Shown: positions 8,716-15,240 of the stretch, piece by piece
Numbering within the stretch: position 1 is the first letter of the stretch
Layout: each line of letters starts with the position of its first letter
Origin: UBA910 sp964369145
GTDB lineage: Bacteria > Patescibacteriota > Minisyncoccia > Phycocordibacterales > DATDWN01
Assembly (NCBI GenBank): GCA_964369145.1
Contig: CAYJEE010000011.1
Span: forward strand, 1 to 23,725
DNA length: 23,725 nucleotides
Direction of reading: 5' to 3'
Notes under the pieces: model-generated
The model's input: the letters and a program-made list of their open reading frames with translations, nothing else
Told to the model about the DNA's origin: nothing
Databases searched by the model: none
Program-made: the position numbers and the translations under genes

Positions 8716-10884
8716 ATGATTAAAAATTTTCTATACCAGAAAGATAATATTTTTGTCAGTGGCATCAGTGCTCAAAAAATAATGGTATTTATTTTTTTAT
8801 CTTTTATTGTTTTCTGTAGTTTTATCAAACATGCTTCCGCTGCAACACTCGTGCGCCCGCCAAATAATCTCGGGCTCGTAGGGTACTGGCCGATGGATGA
8901 GGGGACAGGTCTTATCGTCAATGACATGAGTGGAAACCGTCTCACGGGTACAACCACTGTAGCTCTAGCTCCGACCTGGACTACAGGTAAGCGCGGTAAA
9001 GCTTTGAATTTTGATGGAGCTAGTCAACGTATACTTTTGGGAACAGGAACAGTGGGTCAAAAAATACATGGAGCCACATCAGTCACTATGTCTGCATGGA
9101 TTAATCCTTCTACATATCCAAGTAGTGGTCGCGTACGTGTGTTTACTGTCGTACAAAATTCAATTACCGGTGCATATATCGGTCTCAATAGTGCGACAGG
9201 AAATCTTGAGGTCGGAGGGAGAAGTAATACAGGTGATACTTTTCAAAACGTAGTAAGCAGCGTCATACCACAAGACAAATGGACACATGTCGTAGGAATT
9301 TTAAATTTTTCTACAGACATTATCACGTTGTATATCGACGGTGTGTTTATCTCTAACAACCCAGCCAGCTTTGTAAGTAATACATATGTCCATATATTAG
9401 GCGCTGGGCAGACTGATAATATAGGAATGGGAGATAACTCTGAGTATTTTAATGGAAAAATTGACGATGTGAGAGTCTACAACCGCCAACTCAACGCAGC
9501 CCAAGTCGCCGCTCTCTATCAAAGCGGACAGACTACTCGTAAGCAAGTTTCTAATCAAGGTCTGGTTGGATATTGGAGTTTGAATGAAGGTAGTGGAATG
9601 ATTGCAAATGATAGTAGTGGAAACGGAAACAAAGGGACGCTCTCTGGTTTTGCACTTTCTGGAGCGACATCAAACTGGACAACTTCTGGTAAAAAAGGTG
9701 GCGCTTTAACGTTTGATGGAGTAAATGATCAGGTGAATTTAGGAACACCAGAGGCATTAAATTTTGATGGTAAATCTGCTATAACTGTAGCAGGCTGGGC
9801 CAATCTATCTGATGCAAATCAATCGTGGCCAGTAATTTTTGCAAAACAAACAGCGAGCGAAGGTCAGTATAATCTTCAGTTTGGACAGAGTACAAATCGT
9901 CGCCCAGCATTTTATTTAAATATGGCTTCAGGGTGGCAGGTTCGGATTATAGCAAATGCTGTCCTCTCGGCAGACCGTTGGTACCACATTGCAACTACTT
10001 ATGATGGTGCTAATGTTAAAATATACATAGACGGTGTGCTAGATAACACTGTGGTTTTAACGGGTAGTATTGTTGGTCAATCTTCTGATCTTGTATATAT
10101 TGGACAGGCAAATACAGTATTGATGAAAGGTAAAATTGATGAAATTAGGGTATATGATCGAGCTTTATCCGCTTCTGAAATCGCCGCTCTCTACCGTCAA
10201 AACGAAACGCGCATCAACAGCTCACAAAACAACGATCTGACCGAGGGTCTCGTCGGTCTCTGGTCTTTCAATGGTGCCGACTATAACAATGCATCGACAA
10301 CCGCCGAGGTGCTTGATCGAAGTGGACAAGGTAATCACGGTAATGCAATCAATGGCCCCGTGCCAACGATCGGAAAAGTAGGACAGGGTTTGAGGTTTGA
10401 TGGGGTAGATGATTATATAAGTCTTGGGTCAGCGGGCATGTCACTAACTGACTTTACTGTTGCTGCGTGGTTTAAGGCGAATACAACATCAGGAGATATT
10501 ACGATTGGTGCGGGTCAATGGAATGGTTCTTCAAATACAGTATATTTACGAGTCACATCTAATGTTCTTTCGGGCATTGTTCGTTCTAGTCTTAATGTTG
10601 GAAAAGTCGTTTCCAACGCTTTTACAGATACAAGAAGTTTTCATCATGTTGTGTTAACTCGAGTAGGGGACACTATTTACGGCTATTTGAATGGTGTTCC
10701 TATGACAACAACTGGGATAACAGGTGCAAATGGGTCTCTGACAATCGGAACATTTAACGGATATAAGATTGGTCAGTTAAATACAACAGGAAATTATTTT
10801 AACGGCATTATAGATGAATATCGTATTTATAACCGCGCTTTGAGTGCAGCAGAGGTGAAGTTGTTGTATAATCTTGGGAAATAA
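8716..10884 (+). CDS. Secreted triple-LamG protein, paralogue 1
   Basis: A 722-residue protein. A hydrophobic export segment lies at about residues 23-42 (MVFIFLSFIVFCSFIKHASA) with likely cleavage at ASA-ATLVRPP; the ATG at 8782 would give a more typical signal peptide, but 8716 has a spaced -10 box. Three LamG jellyroll domains follow (about 50-270, 276-492, 507-720). Each starts with GLVGYW/GLVGLW...DRSG or DSSGNGN.G and ends with G.IDD/E-R-Y-RALSA-EVAALY. The domains are joined by conserved linkers (YQSGQTTRKQ; YRQNETRINSSQNN). No enzyme domain, sortase motif or membrane anchor is visible at the C-terminus, which ends in LYNLGK. The likely role is extracellular binding of glycans or proteins. 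It shares architecture and stretches of near-identical DNA with the gene at 12438. Confidence 0.9.
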   Translation: MIKNFLYQKDNIFVSGISAQKIMVFIFLSFIVFCSFIKHASAATLVRPPNNLGLVGYWPMDEGTGLIVNDMSGNRLTGTTTVALAPTWTTGKRGKALNFDGASQRILLGTGTVGQKIHGATSVTMSAWINPSTYPSSGRVRVFTVVQNSITGAYIGLNSATGNLEVGGRSNTGDTFQNVVSSVIPQDKWTHVVGILNFSTDIITLYIDGVFISNNPASFVSNTYVHILGAGQTDNIGMGDNSEYFNGKIDDVRVYNRQLNAAQVAALYQSGQTTRKQVSNQGLVGYWSLNEGSGMIANDSSGNGNKGTLSGFALSGATSNWTTSGKKGGALTFDGVNDQVNLGTPEALNFDGKSAITVAGWANLSDANQSWPVIFAKQTASEGQYNLQFGQSTNRRPAFYLNMASGWQVRIIANAVLSADRWYHIATTYDGANVKIYIDGVLDNTVVLTGSIVGQSSDLVYIGQANTVLMKGKIDEIRVYDRALSASEIAALYRQNETRINSSQNNDLTEGLVGLWSFNGADYNNASTTAEVLDRSGQGNHGNAINGPVPTIGKVGQGLRFDGVDDYISLGSAGMSLTDFTVAAWFKANTTSGDITIGAGQWNGSSNTVYLRVTSNVLSGIVRSSLNVGKVVSNAFTDTRSFHHVVLTRVGDTIYGYLNGVPMTTTGITGANGSLTIGTFNGYKIGQLNTTGNYFNGIIDEYRIYNRALSAAEVKLLYNLGK

Positions 10885-10899
10885 TCCCATAAAGATTTT
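10870..10899 (+). terminator. Possible terminator hairpin overlapping the end of the first triple-LamG gene
   Basis: AATCTTGGGA pairs with TCCC and AAGATT across a small bulge, and a TTTT run follows. The stem overlaps the stop codon, and the T run is short, so it is only a candidate. Confidence 0.3.
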
Positions 10900-10970
10900 A
10901 CACGAGGTGCTTGTGTGTCTCGAAAAGAAAAGAGCAGAAATATTACCCATCTTTTACTCATATAACATTT

Positions 10971-11507
10971 ATGAAAAAGTACATCCTGATAAGTGTCTTC
11001 ATAATCGGCAGTATTGTTTTGTGGAGTGTAAGTCGCCCAGGGTCTGTAGGACAAGCAGATCCAGTAAGCTCTACTGATTCACCAACTCAAACGTTACCAG
11101 ATGGTACTGAACAGATTTTTGTTGATCCAAATGGTAATTTCTCTTTTTCATATGATGCGCCGTATATCCTCACGAGAGTCGAAGATGGCACCTACGAAGC
11201 TGTGCTCGTACAGAAAGAAGGTTCTGGTTTGCAGGTGTATATTACAGATTTTGTAGATTCTGGTGTGTTCAATGCTGCTCGAGTGAAAAAAGAAGTGGGG
11301 GGTAACTTGCAGAACCTGCAAGATATTGAGATGCCGGGAGGTTTTCCTGCGGTGACTTTTTCTACTAGAACTTCCCAAGGTGATGAGTGGGATGTATGGT
11401 TTGTCGCAGGTCAAGGATCCGCGAAAACCCTTTACCAAATCACCGTCGACCCTGGTCACGATGGAGTACTCAAAAAGCTGGTGGAAAGTTGGCGATTCGA
11501 AGAATAG
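10971..11507 (+). CDS. Small membrane-anchored protein, unknown function
   Basis: The frame is open from 10911, but the ATG at 10971 is the better start. It gives 178 residues beginning MKKYILISVFIIGSIVLWSV, a textbook signal/anchor sequence, and TATAAC lies just upstream (10961-10966). A Ser/Thr/Pro-rich stretch (about 30-45) follows. After it comes a compact domain of about 130 residues with F.DPNGNFSFSYDAPYIL, QVYITDF, GG.PAVTFSTRTSQGDEWDVWFV and LYQITVDP....L.KLVESWRF. This order (FSF.YP-like strand, hydrophobic strands, closing SWRF) resembles PsbP/Mog1-like proteins common as small lipoproteins, but there is no lipobox cysteine. The function is not known. Its TAG stop is also the first three bases of 9-bp array A. 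Confidence 0.8.
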   Translation: MKKYILISVFIIGSIVLWSVSRPGSVGQADPVSSTDSPTQTLPDGTEQIFVDPNGNFSFSYDAPYILTRVEDGTYEAVLVQKEGSGLQVYITDFVDSGVFNAARVKKEVGGNLQNLQDIEMPGGFPAVTFSTRTSQGDEWDVWFVAGQGSAKTLYQITVDPGHDGVLKKLVESWRFEE

Positions 11508-11585
11508 GACGAATAAGTCTTACGCGAAAAATAGGACCTATAGGTCTTATAAGCCCTATTTGACTTATTCGTCCTACCGACTTTA
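11505..11585 (+). repeat. 9-bp-period repeat array A
   Basis: Nine consecutive 9-bp units in strict register: TAGGACGAA, TAAGTCTTA, CGCGAAAAA, TAGGACCTA, TAGGTCTTA, TAAGCCCTA, TTTGACTTA, TTCGTCCTA, CCGACTTTA. The left arm (11505-11519, TAGGACGAATAAGTC) is the exact reverse complement of 11562-11576. A 12-bp perfect palindrome (GACCTATAGGTC, 11535-11546) lies between them, so the array can form a long interrupted hairpin. It starts inside the stop codon of the preceding gene and contains the -35 box of the next one. Confidence 0.9.
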
Positions 11586-11589
11586 TAAT
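11560..11589 (+). promoter_or_regulatory. Promoter of the four-helix-bundle gene, partly inside array A
   Basis: TTGACT (11560-11565) and a perfect TATAAT (11584-11589) are separated by 18 bp. Seven bases follow before the ATG at 11597, so the transcript is probably leaderless. The -35 box is formed by repeat units of array A and lies in the right arm of its hairpin. Confidence 0.65.
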
Positions 11590-11596
11590 TCATGTT

Positions 11597-12238
11597 ATGA
11601 CACACCTCCTCTCACCGTCTGGTGGGTACCGAAACTTGAAGTCTTTTCAAATGGCGGAAATTGTTTTTGATCTCACGTTCGATTTTTGCAGGCTTTACAT
11701 CTCTGACTTTAAACTCAAAGCTCAGATCGAGGGAGCTGCTCGTGGTGGAAAACAAAATATTGCAGAAGGGAGCTCGGCTTCGGGAAGTTCCAAACAGAGT
11801 GAATTGCGTTTGGTGCAAGTCGCACGTGCATCCCAAGAAGAATTGCTCAATGACTTTTTGGATTTTTTGCGAACACGGCAGTTGGAGAGGTGGGGAAAGG
11901 ACGACTCGCGGACACAAAAGATCAGAAACCTAGCCTATTCATCCAGTAAGTCCTATTCGACCTATAGGTCCTATATGAGTCAACCGGAAACAGCGGCCAA
12001 CTGTCTCCTCTGCCTTATTCATCAGACTAACTACTTGCTCGACCAGCAAATGAAAGCTCTGGAAAAAGATTTGATACAGAAAGGAGACTATAAGGAGCGA
12101 TACTCTGAGGCTCGAAAAAGAAAAATTGTTGGTGATCCAGAAAAAGAAGAAAGAGATTACGAAGAGTTGTTGAAAAGTGTAGGAGCGAAAGGACTGAGAA
12201 ATGGTCAGGTGGTGAAAGAGAATGATCCTCGGGAGTGA
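11597..12238 (+). CDS. Four-helix-bundle protein (23S rRNA intervening-sequence/Avd superfamily) with suffix domain and in-frame repeat insert
   Basis: A 213-residue protein. Residues about 8-105 match the four-helix-bundle family of 23S rRNA intervening-sequence proteins (PF05635/TIGR02436): GGYRNLKSFQMAEIVFDLTF, GAARGGKQNIAEGSSASGSSK and VARASQEELLNDFLDFL. Residues about 130-175 (ETAANCLLCLIHQTNYLLDQQMK, then the EKDLIQKGDYKERY part) match the 'four helix bundle suffix' extension (TIGR04258). The C-terminal 35 residues are charged and likely unstructured. Between the two domains lie AYS-SSK-SYS-TYR-SYM, the translation of five 9-bp repeat units. Family members have no established enzymatic activity; relatives include the IVS-encoded proteins and Avd, the RT-binding pentamer of diversity-generating retroelements. 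No reverse transcriptase is in this window. Arrays A and C flank the gene on both sides. The ATG at 11597 is chosen from its promoter spacing and the conserved GGYR..KSFQMAE start. Confidence 0.85.
   Translation: MTHLLSPSGGYRNLKSFQMAEIVFDLTFDFCRLYISDFKLKAQIEGAARGGKQNIAEGSSASGSSKQSELRLVQVARASQEELLNDFLDFLRTRQLERWGKDDSRTQKIRNLAYSSSKSYSTYRSYMSQPETAANCLLCLIHQTNYLLDQQMKALEKDLIQKGDYKERYSEARKRKIVGDPEKEERDYEELLKSVGAKGLRNGQVVKENDPRE
11933..11977 (+). repeat. 9-bp-period repeat array B, in frame within the four-helix-bundle gene
   Basis: Five 9-bp units code for residues 113-127 (AYS SSK SYS TYR SYM). They contain GACCTATAGGTC at 11959-11970, the same 12-bp palindrome as in array A. GACCTATAGGTCCTA (11959-11973) is the exact reverse complement of 11532-11546. 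The units here are almost all in the 'GTCCTAT' orientation. Confidence 0.85.
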
Positions 12239-12250
12239 ATGCGGAAAACG

Positions 12251-12406
12251 ATAGGTTGAATAGGACTAATAGGTCAGATAGGACACATTGGACAAAATGT
12301 AAAATACGATAGGTCAGATAGGACACATTGGGCAAAATGCAAAATGCGATAGGCCCAATAAGACGAATAAGACCTATTGGTCCTATTCGACCTATCAGTC
12401 CTATTG
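12251..12406 (+). repeat. 9-bp-period repeat array C
   Basis: Units in register: ATAGGTTGA, ATAGGACTA, ATAGGTCAG, ATAGGACAC, ATTGGACAA, a 13-bp spacer, ATAGGTCAG, ATAGGACAC, ATTGGGCAA, a 13-bp spacer, then ATAGGCCCA, ATAAGACGA, ATAAGACCT, ATTGGTCCT, ATTCGACCT, ATCAGTCCT. The left part has ATAGGAC-type units and the right end has GTCCTAT-type units, so the array is an imperfect inverted repeat overall. GACCTATTGGTCCTA (12369-12383) differs by one base from the reverse complement of array A 11532-11546. It fills the gap between the four-helix-bundle and second LamG genes. Confidence 0.9.
12269..12348 (+). repeat. 40-bp tandem duplication within array C
   Basis: 12269-12308 and 12309-12348 are adjacent 40-bp copies with three differences (37/40). 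Each is three 9-bp units plus a 13-bp tail (AATGTAAAATACG / AATGCAAAATGCG). The tail breaks the 9-bp register, so this is a second-order duplication. Confidence 0.9.
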
Positions 12407-12431
12407 TTGAGGTGTTAAAGAATGATATAAT
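12404..12431 (+). promoter_or_regulatory. Promoter of the second triple-LamG gene
   Basis: A perfect TATAAT (12426-12431) lies exactly six bases before the ATG at 12438. TTGTTG (12404-12409), overlapping the end of array C, is 16 bp upstream as a weak -35. A leaderless transcript is likely. Confidence 0.5.
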
Positions 12432-12437
12432 TCTCTT

Positions 12438-14534
12438 ATGAAAAAGTGCTCTCTGTATTTTATTTTTTTACTTGCGTTTATTTTTCTACCCGTTTTTTCA
12501 GAAGCAGCCACTCTGGTGCGTCCGCCAAACAATCTGGGGCTCGTGGGGTATTGGCCACTCAATGAAGGTGCGGGGACAAATGTGACAGACGTGAGTGGAT
12601 TTAATAATACAGGTACCGCGACAGCTGGTGCCACATGGACTACGGGTAAAAGAGGTAAAGCAGCTCTGGCTTTTGATGGTAACGCTGAGGTTGCTGTGAC
12701 TAGCAACTCTCTGAATCTCTCTAGTTACACGAGTATGACAGTCTCTATATGGGTCAAACCTTCCACTCTCTGGTCTGCAATGCCTAAAGCTTACCCATCT
12801 TTTATCGGGGCTGCTAATAGTTGGGGTATGTATGGCGAGAAGAGTAATAATAAGATTACATTTTATATTGATAATGGAAGTGGAGTACGTAGAAGCCTAG
12901 TTACGGACAATGCTTCAGTGGCAAACACATGGGTCAATGTAACAGGTACATGTGATGGAACAACAATGATATTGTATATCAATGGTGTTGCGCAAAGTAC
13001 AACCTCGACGTGTACTGGTGGGTTTGAAAATAATAATGGTTTTACTCTCGGTAGATCAGATACCTCCCAGAATTTTGTCGGTTCTCTCGATGAGCCTCGC
13101 ATCTATTCTCGTGCCCTCACCGCGGCCCAAGTCGCAGCTCTGTACCAGAGCGGGTCGGTGGTGCGCAAGCAAGCTTCCAACCAAGGCCTCGTGGGATATT
13201 GGTCTTTCAATGAAGGGACGAGTACGACTGTGGGAGATAGTAGCGGAAAAGGGAATATGGGGACACTGACAAACTTTGCGCTTTCTGGCGCGACCTCGAA
13301 TTGGACTCCGTCTGGTAAAAAAGGTAGCGCGCTCGATTTTGATGGAGTAGATGATTATGTTGAACTAGGAAGTAATAATGCTCTAAATCCAACAGAAGCA
13401 ATCAGTATTTCCTTGTGGGCATATCAAGAATCAGGAATGAATTCTTATGGTAATATTATTTCAACAAATAATGATGGAGTAGGTTCTTATCAAATTCAAC
13501 ATACTGCAGGTAATAATGCTATTGAATGTAAATTGAGGAACTCAGTGAATACTGTAGTACTTACTAGTACAGCTGTAATTAAAATCGAAAAATGGCAGCA
13601 TATTGTTTGTATTTATAATGGGACAAACGCATATATTTTTGTTGATGGTGTGCAAGTGGCTAGTACTAGTCGCACAGGTAGTCTGGTGGGATTTAGTAGT
13701 TTAAAGATTGGAAGTCCGACGCAGGCCTTAACTCGATATTATAAAGGTAAAATAGATGATGTTCGTATCTACAGCCGCGCACTTTCTAATTCTGAAGTCG
13801 TTGCCCTCTACCGCCAAAACGAAACGCGCATCAACAGCTCACAAAACAACGAGTTGACAAACGGCCTCGTCGGCCTCTGGTCTTTTAATGGTGCGGACAC
13901 AGCATGGAGTAGTGCGACAGCAGGTATCGCATATGACCGCTCAGGGCAGGGAAATCACGGAACAATCACCAACATGAGTCGCACCACCTCGCCAACTTCG
14001 GGGAGAGTAGGGCAAGGGTTGTTGTTTGATGGGGTGAATGATTATGTAAATTCAACGGATTTTTTCTACAGTGATACTTTTACAGTTTGTGCATGGGCAA
14101 AACCATCACTCATAGATAGTAATTTTAAGTCAATCGTAACAAAACGAAATTTAAGTGGCGCAACTGCTGGAACTAATGACTGGAGTTTAATATGGTCGAC
14201 ATCAGGTGTAGGATTTACCAGTTGGTCAGATGGAACTAACGGTATTTCTTTAAGCATCACAAGTGATACAGTACCAAGCGCAAATCAATGGCATCATATT
14301 TGTGGTGTTCAGAATGGGAATGGTAATACTGGATACATATATGTAGATGGAGCACAAAACGGCAGTGCAACACAAGCTGCAGTTTCTTACAATGGAGACA
14401 GTGTAGTTCAGGTGGGCGCGTTAACTGCTTTCAATACTAGTAGATATTGGAATGGCCTGATAGATGAAGTACGTATCTATAACCGCGCTTTGAGTGCTGC
14501 AGAAGTTTTGCAACTGTATAATTTAGGTAAGTGA
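12438..14534 (+). CDS. Secreted triple-LamG protein, paralogue 2
   Basis: A 698-residue protein. A clear signal peptide (MKKCSLYFIFLLAFIFLPVFSEA, cleavage near SEA-ATLVRPP) precedes three LamG jellyroll domains (about 28-240, 250-460, 475-696). Each carries GLVGYW/GLVGLW...D.SG at its start and IDDVRIYSRAL / IDEVRIYNRALSAAEV at its end. Architecture, linkers (YQSGSVVRKQ; YRQNETRINSSQNN) and the closing LYNLGK are the same as in the protein at 8716. The jellyroll interiors differ much more than the domain edges. No catalytic or anchoring motif is visible, so a binding or adhesin role is inferred. The gene is bracketed by repeat arrays C (upstream) and D (downstream). Confidence 0.9.
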   Translation: MKKCSLYFIFLLAFIFLPVFSEAATLVRPPNNLGLVGYWPLNEGAGTNVTDVSGFNNTGTATAGATWTTGKRGKAALAFDGNAEVAVTSNSLNLSSYTSMTVSIWVKPSTLWSAMPKAYPSFIGAANSWGMYGEKSNNKITFYIDNGSGVRRSLVTDNASVANTWVNVTGTCDGTTMILYINGVAQSTTSTCTGGFENNNGFTLGRSDTSQNFVGSLDEPRIYSRALTAAQVAALYQSGSVVRKQASNQGLVGYWSFNEGTSTTVGDSSGKGNMGTLTNFALSGATSNWTPSGKKGSALDFDGVDDYVELGSNNALNPTEAISISLWAYQESGMNSYGNIISTNNDGVGSYQIQHTAGNNAIECKLRNSVNTVVLTSTAVIKIEKWQHIVCIYNGTNAYIFVDGVQVASTSRTGSLVGFSSLKIGSPTQALTRYYKGKIDDVRIYSRALSNSEVVALYRQNETRINSSQNNELTNGLVGLWSFNGADTAWSSATAGIAYDRSGQGNHGTITNMSRTTSPTSGRVGQGLLFDGVNDYVNSTDFFYSDTFTVCAWAKPSLIDSNFKSIVTKRNLSGATAGTNDWSLIWSTSGVGFTSWSDGTNGISLSITSDTVPSANQWHHICGVQNGNGNTGYIYVDGAQNGSATQAAVSYNGDSVVQVGALTAFNTSRYWNGLIDEVRIYNRALSAAEVLQLYNLGK

Positions 14535-14546
14535 GTTTAGCATACG

Positions 14547-14631
14547 ATAGGACTAATAAGTCAGATTGGACGCATAAGACTTATAGGACGAATAAGACCA
14601 ATAGGTCCTATCTAACCTATTGGATCAATAC
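14547..14631 (+). repeat. 9-bp-period repeat array D
   Basis: Nine units in register: ATAGGACTA, ATAAGTCAG, ATTGGACGC, ATAAGACTT, ATAGGACGA, ATAAGACCA, ATAGGTCCT, ATCTAACCT, ATTGGATCA. Orientation switches from ATAGGAC-type to GTCCTAT-type towards the right, as in A and C. The first three units closely resemble units 2-4 of array C. It begins 12 bp after the LamG stop and runs into the terminator. Confidence 0.9.
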
Positions 14632-14670
14632 AATGAAAAAACACTCCTGTTCGGAGTGTTTTTTCATTGT
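14630..14670. terminator. Bidirectional intrinsic terminator
   Basis: A perfect stem of at least 16 bp (14632-14647 with 14653-14668) surrounds a 5-base loop TGTTC. The core CACTCC/GGAGTG is flanked by A6 on the left and T6 on the right, so it works on either strand. It ends rnpB on the minus strand and the LamG gene plus array D on the plus strand. Confidence 0.9.
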
Positions 14671-15094
14671 GTGTATAATAAGCCGAATTTTGTCGTGGAT
14701 AGTTATTTATCTAGGTCTGCAATTACTCGCAGACTCGAGCGGCACCCCCAGACGCACTACACTGCGTTTCCTGCTGAATTTTAAATTTAAAATTTTAAAT
14801 TTAACATTCGGATGCACGGAGCCCAACGTAGTGCGTCCAGATACGGCCTTGCATTGGGGTAAGGATTTTGCCGTTTCACCTCGACATCGCTGTCGAGCAA
14901 CTCTTTTAAATTGCTTTAAAAGAGTCCTTTGGCTTTCGCCTCTGGCGTCACTGCTCGCACCTCTTGGATTACTCCAGACGGGGATTACCCGCTACCTGTT
15001 GCCTTTGTTGATTGCTCAGCGTGGGCTCAATGTTCGGACTTTCCTCCAGAGTAGCTCACTTGCGCAAGCTACTCCAGCAACTATCTCATACACC
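14671..15094 (-). ncRNA. rnpB: RNase P RNA (bacterial class A type)
   Basis: Catalytic RNA of RNase P, which removes 5' leaders from pre-tRNAs. Read on the minus strand it has the universal elements: GGAGGAAAGTCCGAACA near the 5' end, GCGAGCAGTGACGCCAGAGGCGAAAG in the middle (in two parts), the AGGCCGTA part, and the 3' block CTAGATAAATAACTATCC followed by ACGACAAAATTCGGCTTAT. A GACGCACTAC/GTAGTGCGTC stem closes the P16/P17-like arm. GGGGGTGCC after it supplies the GGU that pairs with the tRNA CCA end (plus-strand 14743-14749). That arm carries an unusual A/U-only helix at 14776-14809. GTGTAT/ATACAC at the two ends fits P1, so the ends are accurate to a few bases. A 249-codon plus-strand frame covers this gene and is not a protein gene. 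Confidence 0.96.
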
Positions 15095-15099
15095 CCTAT

Positions 15100-15128
15100 A
15101 TTATACAACTTTAATACATATTTTGCAA
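15100..15128 (-). promoter_or_regulatory. rnpB promoter
   Basis: On the minus strand TTGCAA (15123-15128) and a perfect TATAAT (15100-15105) are separated by exactly 17 bp. Transcription would begin near 15093-15094, which fits the 5' end of RNase P RNA. Confidence 0.8.
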
Positions 15129-15170
15129 GTATTTTTTACATAACATGTCTCTATTTATTCACAAAAAATA

Positions 15171-15199
15171 TTGGAGTTTTGGTGCGTATGGCTTATAAT
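15171..15199 (+). promoter_or_regulatory. Promoter for the O-antigen-ligase-like/murJ pair
   Basis: TTGGAG (15171-15176) and TATAAT (15194-15199) are 17 bp apart, giving a leader of about 35 bases before the ATG at 15241. It is divergent from the rnpB promoter with about 40 bp between the two -35 boxes. A TAAAAT at 15232-15237 is too close to the ATG to be preferred. Confidence 0.55.
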
Positions 15200-15240
15200 A
15201 AAGTGTATATAAAATTATTAATTTATTGGGATAAAATACT

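Noticed and set aside
11380..11670. Open frame translating array A as ...RTYRSYKPYLTYSSYRLY
   Set aside because: A 9-bp period without stops always gives such pseudo-proteins. It overlaps the real genes on both sides and has no start signal.
11597..12238. Diversity-generating retroelement with this gene as avd
   Set aside because: No reverse transcriptase and no template/variable repeat pair with adenine-specific changes was seen in the window. The suffix domain also differs from typical Avd.
12251..12406. CRISPR array
   Set aside because: The unit is 9 bp and degenerate, with no constant repeat of 23-40 bp separated by unique spacers. The 40-bp tandem copies have no spacer, and no cas genes are present.
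11505..14631. Insertion sequence or transposon flanked by terminal inverted repeats
   Set aside because: No transposase, and the arrays are multi-unit and not precise terminal repeats. No target-site duplication was recognised.
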